A stretch of DNA of 64,000 bases from Typha latifolia (lineage: Eukaryota > Streptophyta > Magnoliopsida > Poales > Typhaceae), in NCBI GenBank assembly GCA_019914945.1, contig CM034106.1:4030001-4094000 (forward strand), read 5' to 3'. The notes under the pieces are model-generated. The model was not told the DNA's origin and ran no database searches. It saw only the letters and a program-made list of their open reading frames with translations. Positions 42,478 through 53,118 of this stretch are shown here, one piece after another (the first letter of the stretch is position 1; the number at the start of each line of letters is the position of its first letter). The position numbers and the translations under genes were made by a program.

Positions 42478-42482
42478 TTATG

Positions 42483-44287
42483 CATCTAGGCAGTTAAAAG
42501 ATTATGAACATAATTATCCTACTCATGATTTGGAGTTGGCTGCTGTAGTGTTTGCTTTAAAGACTTGACGACACTATCTATATGGGGAAAAATGTGAAAT
42601 TTTTACAGATCATAAAAGTCTTAAATATTTGTTTACTTAGAAAGAACTTAATTTGCGGCAAAGGAGATGGTTGGAATTAGTGAAGGATTATGATTGTACC
42701 ATAAATTATCATCTAGGTAAAGCAAATGTTGTTGCGGATGCCTTAAGTAGGAAGTTAGCTGGGAGTCTAGCATTTTTAATTACCCAACAAACTATGATAC
42801 TTAAGGATCCGCAAAGGTTAGAAGTTCCAATTGTGGCCAAAGGGTGGTGGAGTTGGCTTACTTGCACAATTTACTGTCAAACCTACATTGATAGATAGAA
42901 TTAGTGCATCTCAGAAGACTGATATTAAGGCTATGCAAATTGTGAAATAAGTACAGAATTCCAGTAAACCAGATTTCTCTATAGACTCTATCGGGATACT
43001 ACGTTTTAGAGGCTGATTATATGTTCCTAATTGTGAAGGACTTAGAAATGAAATTTTAAATGAAGCTCATACTTCTACTTATGCTATGCACCCCGGGGGA
43101 ACAAAAATGTATCATGAGTTGAAGAAGAAATTCTAGTGGGAAGGAATGAAAAGAAATATTGGAGAATTTGTGGCCAAGTGTTGACTTGTCAGCAAGTCAA
43201 GATTGAACATCAGAGGCCTGCAGGCGCATTACAACCTTTGTAGATTCCTGAATGGAAATGGGAACATATTAATATGGATTTTGTGACAGGATTACCAAAG
43301 ACACAGAAAAGGAAGAATGCAATTTGGGTGGTTATTGATAGACTAACCAAATCAGCACACTTTTTACCAGTTAGTACTACTGATTCAATGGAAAAGTTAG
43401 CTATCTTGTTTAGAGATGAAATTTTTGCTCACCATGGAGTTCCTGTTAGTATCACTTCAGATAGAGATCCTCGTTTTGTGTCTAGATTTTGGAAGCAGTT
43501 TCATCAGTCTTTTGGAACAAAACTACTGTTTAGTACAACTTATCATCCTCAGACAGATGGTCAATCTGAGCGTACTATTCAATCATTAGAGGATATGTTG
43601 AGAGCATGTGTAATTGATTTTGGTTTGGGCTGGGACAAATATTTACCCTTGATAGAGTTTGCTTATAATAATAGCTATCACACTAGTATTGGTATGCCTC
43701 CGTATGAAGCATTATATGGCAGGAAATGCAAATCACCAATCGATTGGGAAGAAGTTGGAGAAAAGAAGGTTGAAAACTCAATACTAGGGCAAGCTATAGT
43801 TGAGAACATAAAGACAATTAGAGAACATATGAAGGTGGCACAAAGTAGATAGAAAAGTTATGCTGATAATAGGAGACGTGATTTGGAGTTTCAGGTTGGG
43901 GACAAAGTATGCTTAAGAGTTTCACCTTGGAAGGGTGTTTTTCGCTTTGAAAAGAAAGGAAAGTTAAGTCTTAGGTATATAGGACCTTATGAGATTCTTG
44001 GATGAGTGGGGCCTGTAGCTTATAGAGTAGCTTTACCCCCTGACTTAGCACAAATTCATAATGTGTTTCATGTGTCAGTACTAAGAAAATATATATCAGA
44101 TCCTTCGCATGTGATTCATTATGAACCAGTCCAGCTGCAGCAAAATTTATCATATGAAGAGCAGCCTATGAAAGTCCTTGCTAGAAGAGATAAAGTACTA
44201 AGAACAAAAGTTATACCTTTAGTAAAAATCCTATGGAGAAACCATGCAGTAGAAGAGGCTTCTTGGGAACGTGAAGATGAGATATGA
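42483..44287 (+). pseudogene. RNase H end, integrase and chromodomain of B
   Basis: Resumes at [23 protein letters not shown], then YLYGEKCEIFTDHKSLKYLF and the RNase H end [10 protein letters not shown] (42740). The integrase zinc finger (about 43065-43200) is broken by a frameshift. The core frame 43274-43852 has DFVTGLPKTQKRKNAIWVVIDRL (first Asp), ITSDRDPRFVSRFW (second Asp) and QTDGQSERTIQSLEDMLRAC (Glu). After a stop come GDKVCLRVSPWKGVFRF and a second stop, then 44006-44287 with FHVSVLRKYISDPSHVI and the chromodomain VKILWRNHAVEEASWERED. All integrase catalytic acids remain. Confidence 0.92.
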
Positions 44288-44338
44288 TCCAAATATCCAG
44301 AATTGTTTAGAGGTATGTAAATTTCGAGGTCGAAATTT

Positions 44339-44358
44339 TTATAAGGGGGGAAGGAAAA
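44339..44358 (+). promoter_or_regulatory. Polypurine tract of B
   Basis: ttataaggggggaaggaaaa directly before the LTR start TGTAATAACC at 44359. The reverse complement of the same tract lies at the 3' LTR edge of element N (29235-29254). Confidence 0.9.
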
Positions 44359-47189
44359 TGTAATAACCCTAGCCCAAGTTTAAAAAAAAACTGCACTGCA
44401 TGGCACGACAGCTCGTGCCATGCACTAGCAGCAGAGATGGGCGCCACACGCCCCAAGTGCCGGCCCGGCCAACCTGGCCGAGCCAGCTAGCGCGGTGGGC
44501 CTCTGTCGCCGCCGCAGCCCCCTCCCCACCACTTCTCTCTCTCTCTCTTTCTCTCTCTCTCTCGGACTCATTTTCATCTCCCTCTCTTTCTCTCTCTTTC
44601 TCTCTCAAACACCCCTTCTCTCTCACTCTACCCGCTACCGCCGCCACCTCCACTAACGCCAGTGAGCTTCCCTCCTTCTCTTTCTCTCTTTATCTCTCTC
44701 TCTCTCTCTCTACCTCTCTCTCTATCTCTCTTTCTCTCTTTATCGACTTTCTCTCAGACCGCCGGAGGATTGAGCCGTCAGCGAGAGGCCTGCCGCTGAG
44801 TGGCCACCAGCGGCTGCACCCCTCCCCCATGGCCTAGCCTTCTTCTTCTTCTTCTTTCTTATTCTTCTCCTTCTTCTTGTTTTTCTTCTCTTTCTTCTTC
44901 CTCTCCTCCTTCTTCCCTTCTCTCCCTGGCTGCACCCTACAAGGGGTGCTGGGCTCAGCCCATCGCCTTGCTGTGCATGGTGCTGGGCTGAGCCCAGCAC
45001 TATATATAATTATATATATATATATATATATGCACAATTAATTTAGCTTAGTTAATATAATATATTTATGTTATACAAATTAAATATAATTATATCATAG
45101 TTAGTAAATAATTCTAATTATACCATGTTTAGCAAAATACCTACAATATAAATTACTATTATTATCCTAGGTAGGTAATAGTAATTATTAGGGTTATGTA
45201 CATATATTCTTACGTAATTATCTGTAGTAACTTAATTCTTATTTTCTTAATTATCAAGGATAATAATATGTAGATAATTATGTTTTAAATACACTATTAG
45301 ATAACATAATTATGGTTAATAAATAGAAATACAATTATATAAATGAAGAGTACATAATTACAATAAGAAACTATCTTTTTGTCGAGTTAATTTTAATTAA
45401 TAGAAAGACTGACATATTTGTTATAAATAATTTCAGCTCCCGACCCCCCTGTTCAAGACCCCATGGACTTAACTATCAAGGTTTGATCGTTATCGTAGCA
45501 ACGCGAACAAGTGGTTATTTGGTATTTGTAGTGGTGGTGAGTAGTCTTATTCCTTAGACACATTTCTCAAATTAGGTTATATTATATATTTATGTACATG
45601 CATGTTTTGGCCTCTAGCATGATTATATGATTTTATCTAGAGATGATTATAGTGGAGCATATTTAATCATGCATTCGTTAATGTTGATTTGGAATATGAG
45701 TACATTGGTGATATATATAGAGATGATCAGAGATGATTCTACTGTTATGATTGTTTACCGAGTTGATCTGTAGCATGAGTATGCATGTAATAGATTAGCA
45801 TGAGTATGCATGTGTTGACGATACAGTTGGAGACTACATTGCATCATTTTCTCTTGATTCCTATTCCACCTAAATTCCTGTTATGCATTGACTTGTTATC
45901 GTACTGGATATATGTTTATGATCTGTCATTTATAAGGAAAACATGAAATGTGATTAATATGATAGTTGATAGAAAGCGTGGGGATATCCGACTAGGCGCC
46001 AGGGTTAGGGGTGCCTGGAGTGATGATTATGGTCGCTAATATGCGATATCTCGTGGCCTATGTCCAAGGTCAGTTGAGTTTGTGCGCACAGACAATCGGA
46101 CACATGCCGTTTGCCAGGGCATATGTGGCGAGTTATCCTCACGAGGTTTCTATCAACTATGTGGGGTGCCCGATCGGGATGGATATTGATATCCTTAGTG
46201 GATGTCAGGGTATGGTTATATTTGAGATACTCCTTTTCGATGGCAGAGTATGCTCGGAGCCTTCGAGCATGATGTTGAGACCGGGTACCGAGTGTTGACT
46301 GTGCATAGTGGTCTAGTATGATGATATTATACCGGGATGTCGGTGATGATCGTGATGTTAAGAAATGCATATGATTTCATTATTATCTAACATACATGAT
46401 TATCGAGTGGTCAATATACATCATATATGATTGCATTTGATATCATAGCATTGTCATGGTCGGCATGCATCATATATCATATTTGAGAGAGAGTTATGAT
46501 GATCATATGATGTGGTGACCTATTTATTCATTGTCGAGGATTATGTATTCTTATCAGTTATGACATGTTATATATATTTCATTTATGTATTATTGAGGAC
46601 ACATTCATTTACTCATTCATGACATGATACTCTTTCTAATTCATATTATCTAGTACTTGATTTACTCTCTGTTTAGCATCATTGATTCGGGGTAAGGTCT
46701 ATTCACTGAGCCTTTAGCTCATGACTCTTTTTGTTTTCTCATTTCCCGAAAACCCAGGTGAACGAGAGGAGCAGGATTCTCCCTTAGAGGTCTTGCCGGT
46801 GAGTGAGGAGTAGAGTACGATTAGTGTTATATGCTAGATGAGTTATCTTATCTAATATATCAATAGACCTCCTCTAAAGTGTATCTGTATCCTTGTCTTA
46901 TATTTTAGTAGGTGACTTTGTACTTGTATAATTATGCATATACCTCTATTGTGTATATGTAGTTGTGAAAAGTTCTTGATGATGTGTTGTGGCCGGCGTG
47001 GGGCCCAGGTAGGATTATCTGTATGTTGTTGATAGTTAGACTTGAGTTATTCTTAGTTTAGACATTGTGGATAAAATTATGATGTTGCTACAGGTTTATT
47101 TGATTATTAGTATCCAACCAAATAGTCAAGTGCTACGCACGTGCCGTATGGGCTCGTGCCACGCACGTGTTTAGGGTTTGGGTGTTACA
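44359..47189 (+). repeat. 3' LTR of B
   Basis: 2831 bp, TGTAATAACC to GGGTGTTACA, followed by TSD GCCGG. It has a perfect 12-bp stem-loop at 44397-44424 (tgcatggcacga, loop cagc), CT-rich tracts (44528-44755), a (TTC)n tract (44838-44930), gtgctgggctgagcccagcac (44979-44999), AT repeats (45000-45031), the 95-codon frame 46011-46298, and U5-like text ending at 47189. It is the most complete LTR of this family in the window. Confidence 0.93.
46011..46298 (+). CDS. 95-codon frame in B 3' LTR
   Basis: Third copy of the LTR frame (MPGVMIMVANMRYLVAYVQ ... MMLRPGTEC), same length and sense as 35264-35551 and 32529-32816. No recognised domain. The three copies differ at roughly ten or more residues, without stops or indels. 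Confidence 0.25.
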   Translation: MPGVMIMVANMRYLVAYVQGQLSLCAQTIGHMPFARAYVASYPHEVSINYVGCPIGMDIDILSGCQGMVIFEILLFDGRVCSEPSSMMLRPGTEC

Positions 47190-47194
47190 GCCGG

Positions 47195-47894
47195 GTTGGG
47201 CTGGGTGTGGCCTAGCCCGAGTTCTAGGTCAGGCTAGGTGAGACCTAGCCCAAGTTTTGGGTCGAGCTGGGTGCGGCCCAGCCCGAGGCCTATGTGCTGA
47301 GCTGGTTGTGGCCTAGCCCATGTGTTGGGCTAGGCTGAGTGCAACCCAACCCGAGTTTGGGGTGTAGTTGGGCTCCATCCAACCCAGCCCAGGTTTGTGG
47401 TTGATGGGGCTGCATAGAGTCTCAAGTAAGGGGTTCAGGATCTAAAATATTTAAGTAGTATAAGTTAGTCATTTTTCAATTAGAATTAATTCATATAAAA
47501 TATGATGATTTATTAGGTTTAGAGTTACTCTTTTTTTTATTTATATTATAGATATAATTTTGTACTATTATTATAAAATTCTAGTTACGAAAAAAGAATA
47601 AAAGTTGCTCTTTTATAGAAAACTAGTCTAAATATATAATTATAAAATAAAAGTTATAATTATAGATAAAACATAAGTAAAATAGTCATTAAATATTCAA
47701 TAATGTATAATAAATAGGTTATCTTATTATTTCATTTATACAAATTAAGATATATGTTGGACATTGAAATTATATAACTATGATTATGAAAAGAAATATA
47801 CATGAATTTGATCGTAATTAGTAAAACTATAATCATTAATCTAATCATATAATTATAAGTATTAATAAAAGTATAAGTATTTATCTTATGCTTA
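47195..47894. repeat. Continuation of the insertion target of B (old LTR debris)
   Basis: 47195-47400 is a degenerate tandem repeat of about 40 bp, units like gggctgggtgtggcctagcccgagtt. 47400-47560 resembles the N LTR at 23905-24010 (ctgaaataaggggttcgggatctgaaaatgtttaag), in the same orientation. The remainder is AT-rich. No coding frame. Confidence 0.6.
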
Positions 47895-48127
47895 TGAGAA
47901 CTATAAAATATCCAAAGACAAGATGAAACTTTTCCATGATAAGAGAATGGTAAAAAAGAATTTATGTAGGATCAATAAGTTCTTCTGTATGATTCCATTT
48001 ACATCTTGGCAAAATGAGATAAAATTGGAATAGATCCTTCATCGTGAAGCACATCTTTGAAAATGGCATAGTAATAGTAGAAGATCCTAAAGATAGACAT
48101 ATCTTCCAAGTCAACGGTCAAAGACTT
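47895..48127 (+). pseudogene. Athila/Tat-type integrase C-terminal fragment
   Basis: Plus-strand text, in more than one frame, reads KISKDKMKLFHDKRM, then FIVKHIFENGIVIVEDPKDRHIF and QVNGQRLK, matching the end of Athila/Tat integrases (..KxxHDKxx.. and ..VFKVNGQRLK). It is cut at 48127 by the F4 solo LTR and resumes after it as RLK with a stop. No chromodomain is present, as expected for the non-chromovirus branch. Stops and frame changes are present throughout. Confidence 0.7.
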
Positions 48128-48955
48128 TGATACATTTAGTTAGGATCTTTTCTTATTGTATTAGTTGTTTATTTTTATTAAAATAAAATTCATGTAGGTC
48201 ATATTCAAAGGGGTCGCGTTCGAACGCCCTTGCGAACGCCTGCATCAGGTTCGCAAATATATAGAGTGTGAAATGCGCGTTCAAACGCCTGCATCGCGTT
48301 ACACATACAGCAAACGCCTTTTGTGCGTTCAAATGCGATTGGGCGCGTTCGAACACGATCGGTGGGGATCCTTTAGAATTAGGGTTACTTATTATTTTAG
48401 GACTTGTTGGCTAGCCTCTATATATATGTGGATGGCAGCCAAATTTATAATGCTATTGGAATATTGATTTCTTGCCTATTTATCTTCTTTCTACTTTAAT
48501 CTCCCTCCTCCCTCTTCACCATCCTTTCACCTCTATCTATGGCAAGGTTTTTCCTAACTTCTAATCTCCCTCGTCTGTCGAGTCCTCCCTCTTTTTTGGA
48601 ATCTCGACCACTTCATTTCTTTCGTCTATATCCCTTAATCATATCCACCATCCACCATCCACCTTCATCTCCATACCCATCCATAATCCTAACATCTACT
48701 CCACCCGTCACCACCACCATTACCCACATTATTCCATATTTTCGCCCCAGTTGCAGTTCGAATCTGCGAAGGATGTAAATACTAATTGTAGATAAGGAAG
48801 TTAAGAATCTAATTCACTTGGTTTCGTAATTTTCTAACTACAGGAAAATATTTGGAGAATATTTTTTCATAATTGCGCGGACTGTTTTCTACAATAAATT
48901 CAGATCTTAAAGGAATTGTTTCATACCCTCTCTTTTGGTACCGTAGAACCCATCA
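48128..48955 (+). mobile_element. F4 solo LTR (TSD GACTT)
   Basis: 828 bp, TGATACATTTAG to GAACCCATCA, with GACTT at 48123-48127 and 48956-48960. Contains a partly decayed box array (48214-48356) followed by a TATA region, cctctatatatatgtgg, at 48415-48431 in plus sense. It is homologous to the LTRs at 60904-61562 and 62795-63427 (minus). Confidence 0.93.
48210..48431 (+). promoter_or_regulatory. F4 LTR promoter: box array and TATA box
   Basis: Boxes gcgttcgaacgc (48216), gcgttcaaacgc (48282), gcgttcaaatgcg (48325) and gcgttcgaacacg (48343) lie upstream of ctatatatatgtgg. Array and TATA are in the same order as in chrA and copia LTRs. Confidence 0.6.
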
Positions 48956-48960
48956 GACTT

Positions 48961-50011
48961 AAATAATTCATCGACACATTTATACATGTAGAAGAATCTA
49001 TCTTTCTTGTACAGCTTCTTTACAAGCCTTAATTGGTTTACATTTTAAGGTCTCAGGTCTGCTCCAACATCTCAAGTGATTTCCTTCCATTTGGTTACTT
49101 GTTCTTTTTTTTATATTTTATGACATTGAGGATAATGCAATATTTAAGTTGCGGAGGGAGAAAATATTGTATATGTTGACAATTGAATTTTCTTAGGATC
49201 ATGTTTTTGTTTCTCAATATGCCAAATGATAAGTATCACTATGCAAAAACTTTACTTTTCCTATCGGTAGCATAGTTAATTGTTGAAGTAAGAAAAATAT
49301 GTGATTCATACAAGAATAATATTGTGATTCACACACCTTTCACGTCATATATTTAAAGGATCATGCAAACTTAAGAGAAATTTAACCTGAAATTTGACTT
49401 GATTAACTTTATTTTATGTATACCGAAAAAGGAATTGAGTAATATCACTCAACCTTACCACCTCAAGTAGCAGTAAGATTTGAGTCAAAAGGAAAGGTCA
49501 TTCAATGTTGAAAAACGGCAAATAAATTCTACTAAAGTACGAAGCATAATCATCTCAAGAAGTGAAAGTGTTCATAGAATGGTATCATTTATTCTTAAAA
49601 AAATATTGTTAACCTCTAGAAATGGATTCAAATGTTTATTGAAAGGCGTTAGAAGTCTCTTATTCGTAATATAACTTTTGAGCAGATCACTTATTCTCTT
49701 TACTTATAGTTGTTGTACTTGAAGATAAGAAATTGCCTTTTAGTGATCACATGTCTATGAGTTTATGATATTATTATCATGTATTGAGTCTATATTCCTT
49801 AAATTTTAATCGCATGAGTTTAACCCTTACAAGACGGCACTTGTCTATAGGTTTAACGGCTTGTTGTATTTGCCAAATGCAATTATATTCCCTATGAAAG
49901 TGGCATAAATAGTCTTTAGATATCATTAGTTTCTTTAAACCCATTTGAGGAGTTTTCCTTATTTTATAGTTGAATTGCTAAAGCCTAGCAATAAATTAGT
50001 TGGGGAGTGTG
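48961..50011 (+). other. 3' non-coding part of the Athila/Tat-type element
   Basis: Follows the integrase end. At 49120-49165, gacattgaggataatgcaatatttaag then purine-rich text resembles the segment after the last pol codons in Tat/Athila elements. The interval ends with ttggggagtg (50002-50011), a PPT-like tract before the LTR start tgataagtgc at 50012. No frame with a known motif; 49480-49674 is open but unremarkable. Confidence 0.55.
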
Positions 50012-50349
50012 ATAAGTGCATGAAAATGCTATTAAAATATTACTTTTACTAGCTTAATTGTTAAAACATAAACGTCTTTTTGATTATTTAATAGGTCTTC
50101 TCTAAAATCTAATTTTTCTTTATAAAATAATTAAATATAATTAAAATTTATTTTTACTGCTTGAATGAAGTGTAGGGAAGTTATGCCAAGACTTCCTGTT
50201 CCAGAATTGTAAAAATCCATGATTTTAGATGATAAATACATGAAAAACATATTTTAGATGCGTCAAAACCTTGTAGCTGGCTCTACATCAAATCCTGTCC
50301 AAGCTAGCACACACCGTGGACGTCCGGCTCACTAACACTAGCGGTTGCA
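50012..50349 (+). repeat. Tat/Athila-type LTR, first part, with LINE target site
   Basis: Starts TGATAAGTGCATGAAAATGC after a PPT-like tract and matches 21040-21270. It is interrupted after 50349 by a LINE whose target duplication is 50334-50349. The right end of this LTR is not identified. Confidence 0.65.
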
Positions 50350-52288
50350 GAAGCTGGTAAACATGATAAGAGAATACCATTCTCAACCAGTGGCAGCACA
50401 ACCAGAATCGAAGCAGAAGCTAGTAACACAGCTCAGCGTGAAGCTTGGGTTGAAGGTGGCAGCCATGTCGTTCAAATACCTCAGGGTGCTTATCTCGGGG
50501 AGGAGAGTGAAGGCAAAGGAGCATCAGGTTTTGGTGGAACGCATTGACAAGAGGCTTACCGGCTGGAAAAGGAAGCTACTTTCACAAGCCGACAAACTAA
50601 CGTTGATTAATGCAACTCTAATGTCGATTCCGGCATATTGGCTGGGCAGCACTTGGTTGTCGGATGCAGTGCTGGATGAGATGACCAAAAAAGCATGGGC
50701 CTTCCTTTGGGAAAACAGTGTTGGCTGCGGGCTACACCTGCTGAACTAGGAACAGGTCACTACCGCCAAGCGGCAAGGCGGCCTCGGGGTTCGACGTCTC
50801 AGAGATGCAAGAACAGCTCACCTAGGTAAGTTGGTCTTCAAGATGTTAAATAGGAAGCAGGCTCCATGGATCGGACTAATGCAAGCCAAGTACGGGAGCT
50901 TGCACTCGTGGGAATCAAAGAAGCCAACAAATGCATCGTGGGTGTGGCGTGCTCTAACCCAAACCGCCAAGCAATTAAGGATGGGCTGTAGAGTGTTGAT
51001 AGGGAATGGCAGGAACACGAGAGCAGCCTATGATCCCTAGACGCAGGAGGTTCCGTGGAGCAGACAGCCGAGGGAGCTTGTGAGTTCTCTAATGGACGAA
51101 AACCTAATGGTGGCGGACATCACTAACAACCAGCGCTGGACTACCGAGAGGCTTTGTAGAGAGGCGGGCTCGGATATGGCGTACGAGATATCAACCTTTC
51201 CCATGGGTACTGCCACCATTGAGGACAGGTGGATATGGTGGCCGCACCCAAGGGGAACTCCATCAGTTAAAGCCATCTACCACTCTCTACAAGCGCAGAG
51301 TGAGCACCAATGGGAAGGGTGGAGGATTCTCTAGAGGCTACCGGTAGCTCCGAGGATTAGAACTTTTTGTTGGAAACTCTTGTGGGGCAGGCTCCCAACG
51401 CGAGCCTACCTTCAGTACATCCATATTGGATCAGAGGAAGGGTGCGCAATGTGCGAGCTGTTTCGCGAGACGGCCGACCACCTCATGTTTATGTGCAGAT
51501 ATAGCCGGGAGGTTTGGGAGATTCTGCGAACCAGAGAAGGGGTGGAGATCGAAATGATAGATCAGGAATGGATTACGAGAGAATGGAGCTCGAGCAAGGA
51601 TAAAGACCTAAAGACTAAAGGGATAATAGCCTGCACACTGTGGACCCTTTGGAAAAGCAGGAATGAAGTTGTTTTTGGTGAGAAGAAGACACCGGAGACA
51701 GTAGTGGTGAGAAGAGCAGTAGCTTTAGCGGAGGAGCACAGGCAAATGATTAAAGAAAAGAAACAGAAGGGAGCGAGCAGCAGAAAGAGATGGGAACCAC
51801 CACAGCCAGGGTGGATTAAGGTAAACACCGATGGCGCGCTCAAGGCAGGCGCCTGTCAAGGAGGTGCAATGGCCGTCTTCCGTGGTGCAACGGGGGAACT
51901 CGTCCAAGCGGTTTGGGAGCCTTGTCCAGGGAGCTCGGCCTTGCAAACTGAACTGTGGGCAATCAGAATGGGACTGAAGGTGGCCGGTAGAGACTGCAGG
52001 TTGGTGTTCGAAACAGATTGCCAGGAGGCCATCAGATGCCTGCAAAGAGTGGAGCACTGCCCTTGGCGCGTTAGGAACCTGGTGCAGGAGTGCGTCGACC
52101 TCGCAAAGGAATGTCTGGAAGTTAAGTTTGCTCACGTAGGTAGGGAAGTTAACAATGTTGCTGACTGGGCAGCTACTAAGGCAAGCATGGCTTCCGGCTC
52201 TAGCTTTTTCGAGCGGTTAAGCCACGCCCCCCAAGAGTTTTGTAAACTTATTGCTGTCGACGCGGCTTACGGGTCGGCAGTTAACTAA
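50350..52288 (+). pseudogene. LINE ORF2 C-terminal half: RT thumb, zinc-binding region, RNase H
   Basis: Segments 50345-50749, 50831-51040, 51080-51334 and 51380-52288 are nearly in one frame, broken by TAG stops (50747, 51038, 51332). The first has the RT connection (YLRVLISGRR, RLTGWKRKLLSQADKLTLINATLMSIPAYWL). The third and fourth lead to the zf-RVT motif CAMCELFRETADHLMFMC (about 51450-51500). The end is an RNase H: VNTDGALKAG, ALQTELWAIRMGL, ETDCQEAI and HVGREVNNVADWAA, giving the D-E-D-H/D set. This RNase H is characteristic of a plant L1 branch. The RT palm and endonuclease are missing. Confidence 0.92.
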
Positions 52289-52330
52289 TATATAGTTGGA
52301 AACAGCTCCTTGACAGTCAAAAAAAAAAAA
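50350..52330 (+). mobile_element. 5'-truncated L1-type LINE with poly(A) and 16-bp TSD
   Basis: The TSD aacactagcggttgca (50334-50349) is repeated at 52331-52346 with one C-to-T change. The element ends in a run of about 13 A (from 52319). It starts inside the C-terminal half of ORF2, as usual for incomplete target-primed reverse transcription. Sense is plus. Confidence 0.93.
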
Positions 52331-52346
52331 AACACTAGTGGTTGCA

Positions 52347-52936
52347 CCACATTTCAGTTGATCTCTTTGCAGCAAATCCCACACAAGGATGATGTCGACA
52401 TATCATGCACAGTGCACATCACATACTTGTAACCCTCATTGTAGCAAATCCCATGACAATATCTTTTGAAGATTTTATATAAATAAAGAGGTATAGGCAT
52501 GAAAAGAAATATCATAAAAATCTAGAAAATACCTAAAAGTTATTGAACATAAGAGAGAGAAAAAGATTGATCCTTCCCTCCTCCTAGAGGAAATCTGTCT
52601 CATTCGGGGTGATGGATGTTTGCGTAGGTATCAATCCTTCAATTTAGAGCTCCTTGTCATCCCGCCTTCCCTAGTTGGATATTTTAATTCTAATATCAAG
52701 CCCCAGAGAAAACACCTCGAAACAACAAGCAGGCAGAATGAATAACATACTATCCTAAAAAAAAAATTCACCCAAGGTGCTCTGTGGGCTTCTACTCACT
52801 CTAGGACACATAGAGCTCACCAGTAGCGAACATGTCAGACCAATCGTGAGGGATACCAAAAGTCTAAATATGCCTGCAAATAATTCAGTTTTTAGATAAG
52901 TGAAAAAGGCACAATGGCTTCGCCACCAGGGACCAA
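52347..52936. other. Interval between LINE and copy A3
   Basis: Presumably the rest of the Tat-type LTR and flank. Short direct repeats (gcaaatcccac / gcaaatcccatg, 52372 and 52444) and an A run (52757-52766) are present. No coding frame or known element end is seen. It finishes in ACCAA, the left target duplication of A3. Confidence 0.5.
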
Positions 52937-53118
52937 TGATACGATTCGAACTTCACCGATGTCGTTTCAAGCATGGATACACCTTATGGGTGTCTTTTCT
53001 TATTGTTTTAGTGTTTTATTAAAAAAAATTAGATATATGTAGGTTGCGTTCGAATGCGATTGGGTGTGTTCCAACGCGCTTGCAAATGCCTACAGGCGTT
53101 CACAAATACAGAGAATGA

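Larger units (their letters stand above)
22379..47189 (+). mobile_element. Element B: Tekay/Del-type Ty3/gypsy chromovirus with nested insertions
   Basis: A 24.8-kb interval bounded by the TSD GCCGG (22374-22378 and 47190-47194). The left LTR is split by element N and ends at 36528; the right LTR is 44359-47189. Internal order is PBS, gag with two zinc knuckles, protease, RT, RNase H (split by a solo LTR), integrase and chromodomain. Long LTRs (2.8 kb), two CCHC knuckles, a FDxGATHSFIS protease and the chromodomain ending (WxREDEI..YPELF) point to the Tekay/Del lineage. Nearly every domain has stops, so it is defective. The left LTR also has about 0.7 kb deleted near 35061 relative to the right. 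Confidence 0.92.

Noticed and set aside
52374..52430. Similarity of gcacagtgcacatc-type text at 52410 and 63860 as a shared repeat
   Set aside because: Only a short self-complementary stretch is shared; the flanks do not align.
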